Positions 8,515 through 18,179 of a stretch of DNA of 64,000 bases are shown one piece after another (position 1 is the stretch's first letter; the number at the start of each line of letters is the position of its first letter). Location of the stretch: the NCBI RefSeq assembly GCF_006494365.1, contig NZ_VHIP01000002.1, forward strand, positions 558,001 through 622,000, given 5' to 3'. The DNA comes from Aestuariibacter sp. GS-14. GTDB taxonomy: Bacteria > Pseudomonadota > Gammaproteobacteria > Enterobacterales > Alteromonadaceae. The translations under genes were made by a program, and so were the position numbers. The notes below the pieces were generated by a model. The model searched no databases, was not told where the DNA came from, and worked only from the letters and a program-made list of their open reading frames with translations.

Positions 8515-11500
8515 TTAACTAAAAGCGGTCTCATTCATGTCAATCAAATGCTGTTTTACCGCATCGGCTGACAGCGGCCGGTAAAAATGATAACCCTGGA
8601 ATTCGCTGCAGCCGTGACTGTGCAAAAAGGCAAATTGCTCAGCTGTTTCCACACCTTCTGCTACGGTAGATAAACCCAGCGATCCTGCCAGTGTGATTAT
8701 GGTGGAGCAAATTTTGGCATCTTCTTCTTTTACAGCACATTCATTTACAAATGAACGGTCGATTTTAAGGATATCCACCGGCAGCGTTTTCAAATAATTT
8801 AATGAAGAGTAGCCAGTGCCAAAATCATCAATGGAAATGGCTATATTCAGATCCTGAAGGGCTTGTAGTACATCGATACAAGTTTCGATATCTGCCAGAA
8901 ATACGCCTTCGGTCACTTCAATTTCAAACCAGTCACCCTGTATGCTGTACTGCTTCATAAGACGTTTCAGGAAGGGTAATAAGCCGTCAGATAACAAGTG
9001 TTTTCCTGACAGGTTTATAGATACTCTGGGAACGCGCACAAACGCATTTTTCCACTGTGCGATTTGCGCGAACACCAGTTCAAAAATCAATTCCTCAAGT
9101 GGCACTATCAAATTCGATTCTTCTGCCAGTGGAATAAATTGCGCGGGTGGAACAAAGTGTCCGGCAGGATTGGTAAAACGCACCAGTGCTTCAAAACCGG
9201 CAATGTCTTTTTCTGCATTAACCCGCGGTTGATACAACATGGAAAACGCTTTTTTCTCAGCAATGGCCTGACTCAGGGTTTGTTCAGAGTCAAATAGCTC
9301 GGATTCCTGCTCGGCCATGTAGGGCTCAAATAGTTTGTAATTGTCCCGACCCGCTTTTTTGGCGTAGTACATGGCAATATCAGCCTGTTGTATCAGTGTG
9401 GTTGGACTCACTGAATCGCTGTGGGTCAGCGTGACGCCAATGCTGGTGGGAATAGTTAATTCCCTGCCACTTAGCACAACAGGTTGTCGCATGACCTGTA
9501 GAATTTTGGTTGAGCTGGTTAACACTGAGCTTTCGTCATGACGACTGTTCATCATGATGACAAATTCGTCGCCACCCCAACGACAAATGGTATCTTCCGA
9601 GCGAGTTACATTCATTAAACGGTTAGCTACTTCCATAAGCAGTTCGTCGCCGGCCTGATGCCCCAGGGTATCATTGATCTTTTTAAAGCGATCCAGATCG
9701 AGGAAAAACAAAGCAATACAGTGTTTAGTGTGATTGATGTTTTTTAGTGCCTTAGTGAGGGACTCCATGAAGTACGTCCGGTTGTATAAACCGGTAAGTG
9801 GGTCGCTGTAGGCCAGTTGTTTTAATTTTTCCTGAAGTCGTCGTTGTCGGGTCACATCGCGAATATGCAAGGTAAACTCGTTAGATATACTGCTGCCAAA
9901 CGTGGTGCCAGTAATGGTAATTTCAGAGGGAAATTCATCGCCAGTTGAACGTTTCAGCAAAATAGTATTTCTTCGGTTGATCAACAATCCGTCAGAGGTT
10001 AAAAACTTGCCTTCCAAACTCCGCTGAACGGCGAGCTTATCTTTGGGCAATACGAACAGGTCTACAAAGTTTTTACCTGATACTTTGCTTCGCAGGCATC
10101 CAAAGGTGCGCTCTGAGGCTGGATTGAACTCAATGATTTGTCCATCCAAATTAATAGTGACAATGCTGTCCATGGAGGAGTTGAGGATCGCACTTTTGCG
10201 TTTTTCACTGCTTTTAAAATCATTCAGTGCCAGGTCGCGTTGGCTCATTTCTTCATGTACTTTTTCCAGCACACGATTGTACTTGCGAGCAATCTGACCT
10301 ACTTCCGTAAAGGGTTCTTCTGGCACTCTGGTCTGGAAATTTCCCGATTTTTCCTGAGCGTCCATCGAGTTGAGCAGATCTACCAGTTCTGTGGTGGCAT
10401 GATGCTCGGTAATATTCATGCCAATATATTCCTGCTCGGGCGTTACGCGCAGTTTTACTAAGCGATTAATGACATGCAGTAAACCCCAGCTTAAACCAAA
10501 CGTGTAAATACCGACACTGACTATACCCAGTAGCTGTGCACCTAGCTGCTGCCAAAAAGCATCGCTTAAAAACGCAATATCCTTGTGGAAGAGGGCAACT
10601 GACAGGGTGCCCCAGATACCTGCAAACAGGTGGGCGGGAACCACGCACAGGGCGTCGTCCAGTTTTACGCGCTTTAACCAGCGATCGCCGGCAAACATTA
10701 CAATTCCCCCACCAGTACCAATTAACGCCGCGTGATGTGGCGAAACAATATTGGCACAGGCGGTAATCGCAACAAGGCCAGCTATTACACCATTGAGCAT
10801 TGCGCTTACATCCATGTAGCGGTTTTCAGCGGCAAATATGCAACTGGACGCTAACCCTCCAAAGGATGCCGCAATACAGGTGTTTACCAGGATAACGGGA
10901 ACGTCATCGTTTAATGCCAGTGTGCTACCACCGTTAAATCCAAACCAGCCAAGCCAGATCAGGAGGGTGCCCAATACAGACAGGGGTAAGTTACTCCCCG
11001 CGGGGAAGGGGGAATCAGAGTCAAAGCGGCCACGCCGGGCACCAATTACCATTATGGCAGCCAACGACATCCAGCCACCGGTACTGTGCACTACGGTAGA
11101 GCCTGCAAAATCGATAAATCCAATCTCTTCCAGCCAGCCTGTATTGGCGGCATTGTATAACGATGACCACGCCCAGTGACCAACAAATGGATAAATTAAT
11201 GAGCACAGGAGCAGCGTAACAATTATATAACCAAAATATGACATTCGTTCCGCCACGGCACCGGACACTAAAGTGGCTGTGGTACCGCAAAACATCATTT
11301 GAAACAGAAAGAAACTGAACTGCCAGGGTGTGTGCTCTGCACCAAAAAAGAACTCAGATGCGCCAAAATAGCCCGATGCGGAATAACCGAACATAATGCC
11401 AAATCCGATACTCCAGAATAAAATTGAAGAAAGAATAAAGTCTGATAAATTTTTGGCTGCGACGTTTATGCTGTTCTTAGTGCGGATTTTGCCTGATTCG

Positions 11501-11568
11501 AGACATAAAAAGCCTGCTTGCATAATGAATACAAGGATTGCAGAGAGAAGTATCCAACCTGTTTCCAA
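8515..11568 (-). CDS. Ammonium channel (Amt) fused to PAS, GGDEF and EAL domains
   Basis: A 1017-residue fusion. Residues ~5-370 are an eleven-helix Amt/Rh channel with GAVAER, GHWAW, the twin histidines (VVHSTGG, H161; VPAHLFAGIWG, H313) and WFGFNGGS; the tail PEQEYIGMNITEH matches the regulatory C-terminus of ordinary Amt proteins. Then come a ~70-residue linker, a PAS domain (~455-575), a GGDEF domain with intact GGDEF (665-669) and an upstream inhibitory RxxD (RSED, 656-659), and an EAL domain with EALVR (from 793) and DDFGTGYSS. Both cyclic-di-GMP synthesis and hydrolysis look possible. It probably senses ammonium. Start is TTG, with AAGGA about seven bases upstream. No glnK-type gene adjoins. 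Confidence 0.9.
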   Translation of the reverse strand: METGWILLSAILVFIMQAGFLCLESGKIRTKNSINVAAKNLSDFILSSILFWSIGFGIMFGYSASGYFGASEFFFGAEHTPWQFSFFLFQMMFCGTTATLVSGAVAERMSYFGYIIVTLLLCSLIYPFVGHWAWSSLYNAANTGWLEEIGFIDFAGSTVVHSTGGWMSLAAIMVIGARRGRFDSDSPFPAGSNLPLSVLGTLLIWLGWFGFNGGSTLALNDDVPVILVNTCIAASFGGLASSCIFAAENRYMDVSAMLNGVIAGLVAITACANIVSPHHAALIGTGGGIVMFAGDRWLKRVKLDDALCVVPAHLFAGIWGTLSVALFHKDIAFLSDAFWQQLGAQLLGIVSVGIYTFGLSWGLLHVINRLVKLRVTPEQEYIGMNITEHHATTELVDLLNSMDAQEKSGNFQTRVPEEPFTEVGQIARKYNRVLEKVHEEMSQRDLALNDFKSSEKRKSAILNSSMDSIVTINLDGQIIEFNPASERTFGCLRSKVSGKNFVDLFVLPKDKLAVQRSLEGKFLTSDGLLINRRNTILLKRSTGDEFPSEITITGTTFGSSISNEFTLHIRDVTRQRRLQEKLKQLAYSDPLTGLYNRTYFMESLTKALKNINHTKHCIALFFLDLDRFKKINDTLGHQAGDELLMEVANRLMNVTRSEDTICRWGGDEFVIMMNSRHDESSVLTSSTKILQVMRQPVVLSGRELTIPTSIGVTLTHSDSVSPTTLIQQADIAMYYAKKAGRDNYKLFEPYMAEQESELFDSEQTLSQAIAEKKAFSMLYQPRVNAEKDIAGFEALVRFTNPAGHFVPPAQFIPLAEESNLIVPLEELIFELVFAQIAQWKNAFVRVPRVSINLSGKHLLSDGLLPFLKRLMKQYSIQGDWFEIEVTEGVFLADIETCIDVLQALQDLNIAISIDDFGTGYSSLNYLKTLPVDILKIDRSFVNECAVKEEDAKICSTIITLAGSLGLSTVAEGVETAEQFAFLHSHGCSEFQGYHFYRPLSADAVKQHLIDMNETAFS

Positions 11569-11682
11569 ACGTCGTCCTTACTGATGAATGACCGCGAAAT
11601 CAATAGGGTAGTAAAGCAATTTATGCACCGTTATTGTTAGCGTTTATTCGTTCTTGCCAAAATCGGCAGTTGAAGGGGACAT

Positions 11683-11799
11683 ATGAGGAATGACGAACAA
11701 CAAATTCTGTTAACAATTGCCGCGGCGGCTCAATATGAATACGTATGCACGCTATTGGTAAATAATACTTCAGCGGCTAGTATGGTCGGCTACAATTAA
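11683..11799 (+). CDS. Possible small protein or leader peptide, 38 codons
   Basis: An ATG with AAGGGG four bases upstream opens a 38-codon frame beginning MRNDEQQILL and ending SMVGYN. It has no recognisable domain, no signal peptide and a plausible but short composition. It lies upstream of the sugar transporter on the same strand and contains the candidate LacI operator, so it may be chance or a leader. Weakly supported. Confidence 0.25.
   Translation: MRNDEQQILLTIAAAAQYEYVCTLLVNNTSAASMVGYN
11736..11749 (+). promoter_or_regulatory. Candidate LacI-family (MalR-like) operator
   Basis: TGAATACGTATGCA is symmetric at 12 of 14 positions about a central CG, the hallmark of LacI-family sites. 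It lies 160 bases upstream of the sugar transporter that heads the maltodextrin genes, whose last member is a convergent LacI regulator. The assignment to that regulator is inference. Confidence 0.5.
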
Positions 11800-11908
11800 C
11801 GATATTTTAACAGTTCAGGCAGGTTAGCCATCGGTTAGCTAGCAGTTGCCAGACCCACAATAGTCGACTTCGCGGTGGGTTTCCTTCAATAGAATAAGAG
11901 TGTGCTAT

Positions 11909-13396
11909 ATGAGCAGTTCTACATCGACACATCAGCAGCCAAATTTATCGTTTTGGCAAATATGGAATGTGAGTTTTGGTTTCTTAGGTGTTCAGTTTGG
12001 TTTTGCATTACAAAACGCAAACGTAAGCCGGATCCTCTCGGATTTGGGGGCAGATTTACACTCCTTGTCATTATACTGGCTGGTGGCACCCATAATGGGT
12101 TTGATTGTTCAACCCTGGGTGGGCGCAGCGTCGGATCGCACCTGGGGGCGGCTTGGCCGACGCAGGCCGTTTATACTGGCTGGTGCCATTGCCGCGGCAA
12201 TTGGCATGCTGCTTATGCCAAACGCACCCTTGTTCGTGGCAATTATGGCACCCATGTTGTTTGGTGCAATGATGCTGGCACTGATGGATGCCAGTTTTAA
12301 CGTGTGTTTCCAGCCATTCAGATCCCTGGTGTCTGACATGGTACCCACTGGCCAGCGCAATGCCGGATATTCAATTCAATCGCTGCTGATTAACATAGGT
12401 GCGGTGATTGGTTCTATTTTGCCGTTTGTACTCACCAATGTAATTGGATTGGAAAATACGTCAAAAGCAGGAGAGGTAGCGCCTTCCGTTGTCTGGGCTT
12501 TTTACCTGGGGGCGACTGTACTGTTGGGTTCGGTATTATGGACGGTGCTTCGAACTAAAGAATATGCACCAGAGGATTATGCGCGATATAAAGGTTTGCA
12601 AGCGGAAGATACTCTGCCAAACAAAGCGCCACTGGGTGAACGCCTGGCGAATTTCTTCAAGTTGGTTACCAACATGCCAGGCACGATGAAGCAACTGGCA
12701 GTTGTACAATTTTTCTCATGGTTCTCCCTTTACATTATGTGGGTTTATACCACGCCAGCTATTACGCAACACATTTGGGCTGTTGATAAAATGTGGTTTG
12801 ACCCAGCCTACCTTGCTTCGATGGAATCCATCCCACAGCATATTGCCGATGCCAAAGGTGCAGCAGGTGACTGGGTGGGGATCCTGTTTGCCGGATATTC
12901 GGTATTTGCCGCTCTCTTTTCCATCGTACTGGCCGGGCTGGCCGACCGTTTTGGTCGCAAGCTGGTGTATAGCTTATCGTTAGCTGCCGGTGGTTTAGGT
13001 TATCTGAGTTTTAGCCTGTTCCAGGACCTCAATCAGGTTACCGTTAATTTGCTTATCACAGAAGTCACAGTGCCTATGGGTGCCGTGAATCTGCTCATCC
13101 CTATGATTGGGGTAGGAATTGCCTGGGCAGCCATTCTGGCCATGCCTTACGCTATGTTGGCGGGCAGTTTGCCAGCCAGACAAACGGGTGTTTACATGGG
13201 CATATTTAACTATACCGTGGCCATGCCGCAAATTATTGCGGGTGTGAGTGCGGGTTGGATATTAAGTAACGTATTTGCCAATGAAGCTATTTACATCATT
13301 ATGGTGGCTGGCGGCTCTATGCTGGCAGGCGCGGTGGCTGTGTACTTTGTAAAAGAATCTGTACCGGTAGCAGAACAAGGAACCTCTCATGCGTAA
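11909..13396 (+). CDS. SLC45-type MFS sugar transporter (maltose/maltodextrin)
   Basis: A 495-residue, twelve-helix MFS permease. The start of helix 1 (FWQIWNVSFGFLGVQFGFALQ) and the loop WVGAASDRTWGRLGRRRPF, an extended MFS motif A, are typical of the bacterial SLC45/GPH-like disaccharide transporters found beside alpha-glucosidase genes. A second-half copy of motif A reads GLADRFGRK. These proteins are taken to import maltose or sucrose with protons. Start ATG at 11909 has AAGAG eight bases upstream; the frame also opens at a GTG at 11900. The last eight bases overlap the downstream GH13 gene, so the two are co-transcribed, and a LacI gene lies behind them. Maltose specificity is inferred from context. 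Confidence 0.82.
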   Translation: MSSSTSTHQQPNLSFWQIWNVSFGFLGVQFGFALQNANVSRILSDLGADLHSLSLYWLVAPIMGLIVQPWVGAASDRTWGRLGRRRPFILAGAIAAAIGMLLMPNAPLFVAIMAPMLFGAMMLALMDASFNVCFQPFRSLVSDMVPTGQRNAGYSIQSLLINIGAVIGSILPFVLTNVIGLENTSKAGEVAPSVVWAFYLGATVLLGSVLWTVLRTKEYAPEDYARYKGLQAEDTLPNKAPLGERLANFFKLVTNMPGTMKQLAVVQFFSWFSLYIMWVYTTPAITQHIWAVDKMWFDPAYLASMESIPQHIADAKGAAGDWVGILFAGYSVFAALFSIVLAGLADRFGRKLVYSLSLAAGGLGYLSFSLFQDLNQVTVNLLITEVTVPMGAVNLLIPMIGVGIAWAAILAMPYAMLAGSLPARQTGVYMGIFNYTVAMPQIIAGVSAGWILSNVFANEAIYIIMVAGGSMLAGAVAVYFVKESVPVAEQGTSHA

Positions 13397-15059
13397 GTTA
13401 TTTTCCCTTGGCGCGATCGCCGGTGCGGTTATGTTGTCAGGGTGCCAGTCAACGTCATCGGTAACGGCACCCGTGTCGATATACGGCACTCAAGAGCCCT
13501 TTACCAAAGAAGCGGTTTATTTTGTGATGACCGATCGGTTTGTGGATGGCGACCCGAATAATAATTACGAACAGCAGGGCGGAGCGCATCCCAGCTGGTC
13601 GCTACGACTTGAAGGACCAGACGGAAAATTTGCCAATGCCGGCTATATGGGCGGTGATTTTAAGGGGATTTTACAGAATCTGGATTACATAAAGGAGATG
13701 GGTTTCACTGCCATTTGGATCACACCGGTACTGGATAACCCGGATCAGGGTTTTACTGGTGATGAGCCGATTACGTATGGCGGTATGTTTAAAGATGGCG
13801 GGAAGTCTGGTTATCACGGCTACTGGGCAACGAATTTCTACAAAGCTGATGAGCACTTAGTGAGTGAAGACCTCTCGGTATCCGATTTTACTACTGCATT
13901 GCATGATGCCGGCATGAAAGTCGTATTTGACATTGTAGCTAATCACGGTACGCCCAGCTGGACAATGCCTGTAGATCAGCCTGGTTATGGTGAAATTTAC
14001 GACATGGATGGCAAGTTGGTGGCAGACCACATGAATTTGCCGCCGGAATCACTCGACCCGCAGAATGAGCCATTGCACAGCTTCTTTCATCCCTACCCGG
14101 ATTTAGTGAAACTGTCGAATCTTGACGAGCACAATCCCGCGGTTCAGGCGTACCTGATCAATAGTTATTTATACTGGATTGAGCAGGGGGCCGATGCATT
14201 CAGAATCGATACAATTCGCCATGTTTCCCACGACTTCTGGCGCACTATGTCAGACCGGATCCGCGCAGAACACCCGGGTTTTTATATGTTTGGCGAGAGT
14301 TTTCAGTACGATGCAAATTTTATAGCCCAGCATACTCAGCCTAAAAATGGCGGCATTTCGGTACTGGATTTTCCGATGCAAAAGGCCATGGTGTCGGTAT
14401 TTGAGCAAGCGGATAGCGATTATGCCGCGCTGGCTGATACCTTGTATCTTACCCACGGGCCATACCATAACCCCTATGAACTCACCACGTTTTACGACAA
14501 TCACGATATGGCCAGAATGAATGCCAGTGACGAGGGGTTTATTGATGCCCACAACTGGTTATTCACCGCGCGGGGCATACCTGTGGTGTATCAGGGATCT
14601 GAGTTTGGGTACATGCGTGGTACCTCTGAGCATGTGGGCAACCGTAACTACATCGGTCAGGAGCGGCTTGAAAACGCTCGCAACCATAACATTCGGGAAA
14701 ATCTGTCGCGCATTGCGTTGGTTCGTCAACAATCACCTGCGTTGCAGCGTGGTTTGCAATACAACCTGACGTTGTCAGGTCATGAAGCCGTATTCTTCAG
14801 GGTAGTACAAGACAGTGCTGCGCAACAAACCGCGCTGGTTATGCTGAATAAGAGTGACATGCCTATGCAAATGCAAGCCGACACCTTTGTGGATAGCGGC
14901 GAATGGCAGGAACGCATAACAGGGTCATCAGTGCTGGTGAGTAATGGTGCGCTTTCTGCCACTGTTCCTGCGCACGGTGTGCGGGTATTTGTTAAAAACG
15001 GACCTGTTACAAGTAATGCGTTCACGCAGGTGCTGTTAGAACAAATGGCTCGTCAGTAA
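13389..15059 (+). CDS. GH13 alpha-amylase-family lipoprotein
   Basis: A 556-residue glycoside hydrolase of family 13 with lipobox LSGC (Cys19), so membrane-anchored. The TIM barrel starts at VYFVMTDRFVDGD; VVFDIVANH is conserved region I. The catalytic triad is visible: nucleophile Asp274 in AFRIDTIRH, acid/base Glu303 in FGESF and Asp373 in YDNHDM. A C-terminal beta domain of ~90 residues ends the protein. It should hydrolyse alpha-1,4 links of starch or maltodextrins, perhaps in the periplasm, supplying the transporter encoded just upstream (8-base overlap). Subfamily and product size cannot be read from the sequence. Confidence 0.9.
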   Translation: MRKLFSLGAIAGAVMLSGCQSTSSVTAPVSIYGTQEPFTKEAVYFVMTDRFVDGDPNNNYEQQGGAHPSWSLRLEGPDGKFANAGYMGGDFKGILQNLDYIKEMGFTAIWITPVLDNPDQGFTGDEPITYGGMFKDGGKSGYHGYWATNFYKADEHLVSEDLSVSDFTTALHDAGMKVVFDIVANHGTPSWTMPVDQPGYGEIYDMDGKLVADHMNLPPESLDPQNEPLHSFFHPYPDLVKLSNLDEHNPAVQAYLINSYLYWIEQGADAFRIDTIRHVSHDFWRTMSDRIRAEHPGFYMFGESFQYDANFIAQHTQPKNGGISVLDFPMQKAMVSVFEQADSDYAALADTLYLTHGPYHNPYELTTFYDNHDMARMNASDEGFIDAHNWLFTARGIPVVYQGSEFGYMRGTSEHVGNRNYIGQERLENARNHNIRENLSRIALVRQQSPALQRGLQYNLTLSGHEAVFFRVVQDSAAQQTALVMLNKSDMPMQMQADTFVDSGEWQERITGSSVLVSNGALSATVPAHGVRVFVKNGPVTSNAFTQVLLEQMARQ

Positions 15060-15090
15060 ATTCTAGATTAAAGAAAGCCTGAAAGTACGG

Positions 15091-15124
15091 CGCGGTCATC
15101 TTTAAAAGGGAAGACCGCGATTTT
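15091..15124 (+). terminator. Terminator between the GH13 gene and lacI-type gene
   Basis: CGCGGTC (15091-15097) pairs with GACCGCG (15113-15119) and is followed by ATTTTT. It sits between two convergent genes, 31 bases after the GH13 stop. The loop of 15 bases is longer than usual. Confidence 0.7.
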
Positions 15125-15126
15125 TC

Positions 15127-16161
15127 TCAGGCGTTTTCCTGTCCACAGGACTGCCTCACAATCAGTGTGGCTGGCATGAGGTAATCAGTGGTCTGTTCGC
15201 CATCAATTGCTCGCAACAGGTTTTCTACCAATGCTTCACCTGCCTGTATTGTGTTTTGCTGAACAGTGGTGAGACTGGGTGTGGTAAAGGCAGATAACTG
15301 GATGTTATCGAATCCTACCACAGCAACATCAGCTGGCACCTGGATACCTGCCGCTTTTAAGGTTTTGAGCACACCTACGGCAATGATATCGGCTGCGCAT
15401 ACTATGGCATCAGGTAATGGCGCGCCACTATTAAGAAGCTGTGTTGCTGCTTCTATACCCGCTGATTCAGCAGAGATAGCATCAAGCTGAATACAAGCCT
15501 GAGATTGCCCATTGTGTTGCTCAATTGCGGCCAGATAGCCGTCATAACGGCCCTGAAACTCTGGCGCTTTCTCACCAACATCACCAATAAATGCATAACG
15601 GCCCTGGCGCAAAGACAACAAATGTTCAGTAACGTCTTTGCCACCCTGAAAATTATCGCAGCCAATAGAAATCCCCGGATACTCAGCAACAGGGGCTCCC
15701 CAGCGCATAATGTGGGTGCCTTGTTCCTGTAATTGAGCGAGTTTGCTTTCGTAAGAACGGTAATCTCCATATCCAAGCAAAATAATGCCATCGGCTTTGT
15801 GTGAATCTTCAAATTCGGCGTGCCAGTCACTCTCCAGATTCTGGAATGACACCAGTAAATCATAGCCTCTGCTGGCACAGGCTTTGGTAATACTGCCCAG
15901 CATAGAAAGAAAAAACGGGTTGATCATGGAGTCGTCAGAGGTAGGATCTTCAAACAGCAGCAAAGCAATAGTGCTACTGCGCTGACGACGCAGGTTACTG
16001 GCATTTTTATCCACTTTGTAGTTGAGCTGCTGCGCAATTTCCTGCACTTTTTTGCGGGTCTCAATATTCACCAGCGGGCTGTCATTTAACGCCCGGGACA
16101 CCGTAGACTGCGACACGCCAGCCATGTGAGCAATATCAAAAGAAGTGGCTTTGTTTTTCAT
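15127..16161 (-). CDS. LacI-family transcriptional regulator (MalR-like)
   Basis: A 344-residue regulator. Residues 1-60 hold the LacI helix-turn-helix (DIAHMAGVSQSTVSRALND) and hinge, followed by a periplasmic-binding-protein-like sensor domain (IALLLFEDP, GISIGCDNFQGG, PDAIVCAADIIAVGVLKTL, DVAVVGFDNI). These proteins repress sugar genes until a sugar or sugar phosphate binds. It is convergent with the transporter-GH13 pair, which suggests that it controls maltodextrin use; the palindrome at 11736 is its best candidate site. No similar palindrome was seen in front of its own start. Confidence 0.88.
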   Translation of the reverse strand: MKNKATSFDIAHMAGVSQSTVSRALNDSPLVNIETRKKVQEIAQQLNYKVDKNASNLRRQRSSTIALLLFEDPTSDDSMINPFFLSMLGSITKACASRGYDLLVSFQNLESDWHAEFEDSHKADGIILLGYGDYRSYESKLAQLQEQGTHIMRWGAPVAEYPGISIGCDNFQGGKDVTEHLLSLRQGRYAFIGDVGEKAPEFQGRYDGYLAAIEQHNGQSQACIQLDAISAESAGIEAATQLLNSGAPLPDAIVCAADIIAVGVLKTLKAAGIQVPADVAVVGFDNIQLSAFTTPSLTTVQQNTIQAGEALVENLLRAIDGEQTTDYLMPATLIVRQSCGQENA

Positions 16162-16433
16162 GCTTTAGAGTAATTTATTGTTGACGAAAACCGTGAGAAT
16201 TCATAGCCCGATACCAAATCTCAGGTCAGGGCTGAACACATTCACTGGCAGTATAGATGAAATCATTACAATGGGAAATTGGCTTTACACGTGAACAATA
16301 ATAAACGTGGTTTGACACCATAAAGCAATGATATACTCGCCAGCATACGGCGTGAATATTCGTCGATAAATACAAAACAAGTCGACATCACGTAACCGAC
16401 AGTCATTAAATAATAAAATAAGGGGCATCGCGA

Positions 16434-18101
16434 ATGGCCGAGACTGAACACCGTCCGACCAATTTTATCCGCCAAATCATCGATAAAGACCTTGCGAGTG
16501 GGCTGCACTCAACCGTTAAAACGCGCTTTCCACCAGAGCCTAACGGTTTTCTTCATATAGGTCATGCAAAGTCTATCTGCCTGAACTTTGGTATTGCCCA
16601 AGATTATCAGGGTACCTGTAATCTGCGCTTTGATGATACCAACCCGGCAAAAGAAGACATCGAATTTGTAAACTCTATTCAGGAAGACGTGCGCTGGCTT
16701 GGCTTTCAGTGGGATGGCGATGCACGTTATTCTTCAGATTACTTTGACCGCTTGCACGGCTACGCAATAGAGTTAATCGGCAAAGGGCTGGCGTATGTGG
16801 ATTTCAGTACTCAGGATGCGATGCGTGAAATGCGCGGTACGTTAACTGAGCCAGGTAAAAACAGCCCGTACCGGGATACCAGTGTTGAAACCAATCTGGC
16901 CGAATTTGCGAAGATGACCGCAGGTGAATACCAGGAAGGTCATTGCTGTCTGCGCGCGAAAATTGATATGGCTTCGCCTTTTATGTGTATGCGCGATCCG
17001 GTCATATACCGCATTAAGTTTGCCCATCATCATCAAACCGGTGAGCAGTGGTGCGTGTACCCAATGTATGATTTTACCCACTGTATTTCAGACGCCATTG
17101 AAGGGATCACCCATTCACTGTGTACTCTGGAGTTCCAGGACAATCGCCGCTTATACGACTGGGTAATCGAAAACATCACCATCGACTGTGTACCCCGTCA
17201 GTATGAGTTTTCGCGTTTAAATCTGGAATACACAGTGCTGAGTAAACGCCGTTTAATACAACTGGTGGATGAAAAGCATGTAACAGGTTGGGACGACCCT
17301 CGGATGCCGACGATTGCCGGTTTACGTCGCCGAGGATACACGCCTGCATCGGTGCGCGAATTCTGTAAGCGTATTGGTGTGACCAAAATGGACAACATGG
17401 TTGAAATGGGCATGCTGGAAGCCTGTATTCGCGATGATTTGAACGTGAACGCGCCGCGCGCTATGGCCGTGTTAGACCCCATTAAACTGGTGATTGAAAA
17501 TTATCCGCAAGGTGAGCAGGAAACCCTGATTGCCCCTAATCATCCGAGCGATGAATCAATGGGTAGCCGTGAATTGACCTTTGGTCGTGAAGTGTGGATT
17601 GAGGCAGAAGACTTCCGTGAATCTGCCAATAAGAAATTCAAGCGTCTGGTACTGGATAAAGAAGTACGCCTGCGCAATGCCTACGTGGTGAAAGCCAATC
17701 GGGTGGAAAAAGACGAGCAGGGCAATGTGACTACAGTTTACTGTACTTATGATGCTGATACGTTAGGAAAGGATCCGGCTGACGGCCGCAAGGTAAAAGG
17801 CGTGATTCATTGGGTTGATGTAGCAACTGGCGAAGCGGCGCAATTCCGTTTGTACGACCGCCTGTTTACCGTACCCAACCCAGCTGCCGAAGAGTCATTT
17901 GTTGAAGCTATCAACACAGACAGTTTACAGGTAAAACAGGGCTGGGCCGAGCCTGGCCTGGCATCTCGCGTGCCTGAGATTGGCGCGTGGCAGTTTGAGC
18001 GTACTGGTTATTTCTGTTTAGACAAAGACAGCACAGAATCACAACGGGTTTTCAATCAAACTGTTGGGTTACGTGATACGTTTGCCAATAACGACGACTA
18101 G
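16434..18101 (+). CDS. glnS: Glutaminyl-tRNA synthetase
   Basis: A 555-residue class I aminoacyl-tRNA synthetase that charges tRNA-Gln. The HIGH signature appears in [16 protein letters not shown] and the KMSKS-equivalent is VLSKRRL, both in the form specific to GlnRS. The DDTNP motif, the EDVRWLGF segment and the C-terminal anticodon-binding beta barrels (starting near residue 340) are present, and the length equals that of E. coli GlnS. AAGGGG precedes the start. The 270-base gap upstream separates it from the divergent LacI gene. It is monocistronic, ending at a bidirectional terminator. Confidence 0.97.
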   Translation: MAETEHRPTNFIRQIIDKDLASGLHSTVKTRFPPEPNGFLHIGHAKSICLNFGIAQDYQGTCNLRFDDTNPAKEDIEFVNSIQEDVRWLGFQWDGDARYSSDYFDRLHGYAIELIGKGLAYVDFSTQDAMREMRGTLTEPGKNSPYRDTSVETNLAEFAKMTAGEYQEGHCCLRAKIDMASPFMCMRDPVIYRIKFAHHHQTGEQWCVYPMYDFTHCISDAIEGITHSLCTLEFQDNRRLYDWVIENITIDCVPRQYEFSRLNLEYTVLSKRRLIQLVDEKHVTGWDDPRMPTIAGLRRRGYTPASVREFCKRIGVTKMDNMVEMGMLEACIRDDLNVNAPRAMAVLDPIKLVIENYPQGEQETLIAPNHPSDESMGSRELTFGREVWIEAEDFRESANKKFKRLVLDKEVRLRNAYVVKANRVEKDEQGNVTTVYCTYDADTLGKDPADGRKVKGVIHWVDVATGEAAQFRLYDRLFTVPNPAAEESFVEAINTDSLQVKQGWAEPGLASRVPEIGAWQFERTGYFCLDKDSTESQRVFNQTVGLRDTFANNDD

Positions 18102-18126
18102 TAACAACGGATTTGCCCTTAAATTG

Positions 18127-18153
18127 AAAAGCCACCGATAGGTGGCTTTTTCT
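18127..18153. terminator. Bidirectional terminator between glnS and yciK
   Basis: AAAAGCCACC and GGTGGCTTTT form a ten-base perfect stem with a four-base loop (GATA), with A and T tracts on both sides. It serves both convergent genes. Confidence 0.92.
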
Positions 18154-18179
18154 TTTTCTGTGTAACGAAACAATACGTC

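Larger units (their letters stand above)
11569..11908. other. 340-base divergent intergenic region between the Amt fusion and the sugar transporter
   Basis: It holds the outward promoters of both genes, a LacI-type palindrome at 11736-11749, a possible 38-codon reading frame at 11683-11799 and a weak hairpin (ACCCAC 11853-11858 with GTGGGT 11875-11880) just ahead of the transporter. I could not assign -35/-10 boxes with confidence. Confidence 0.5.
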
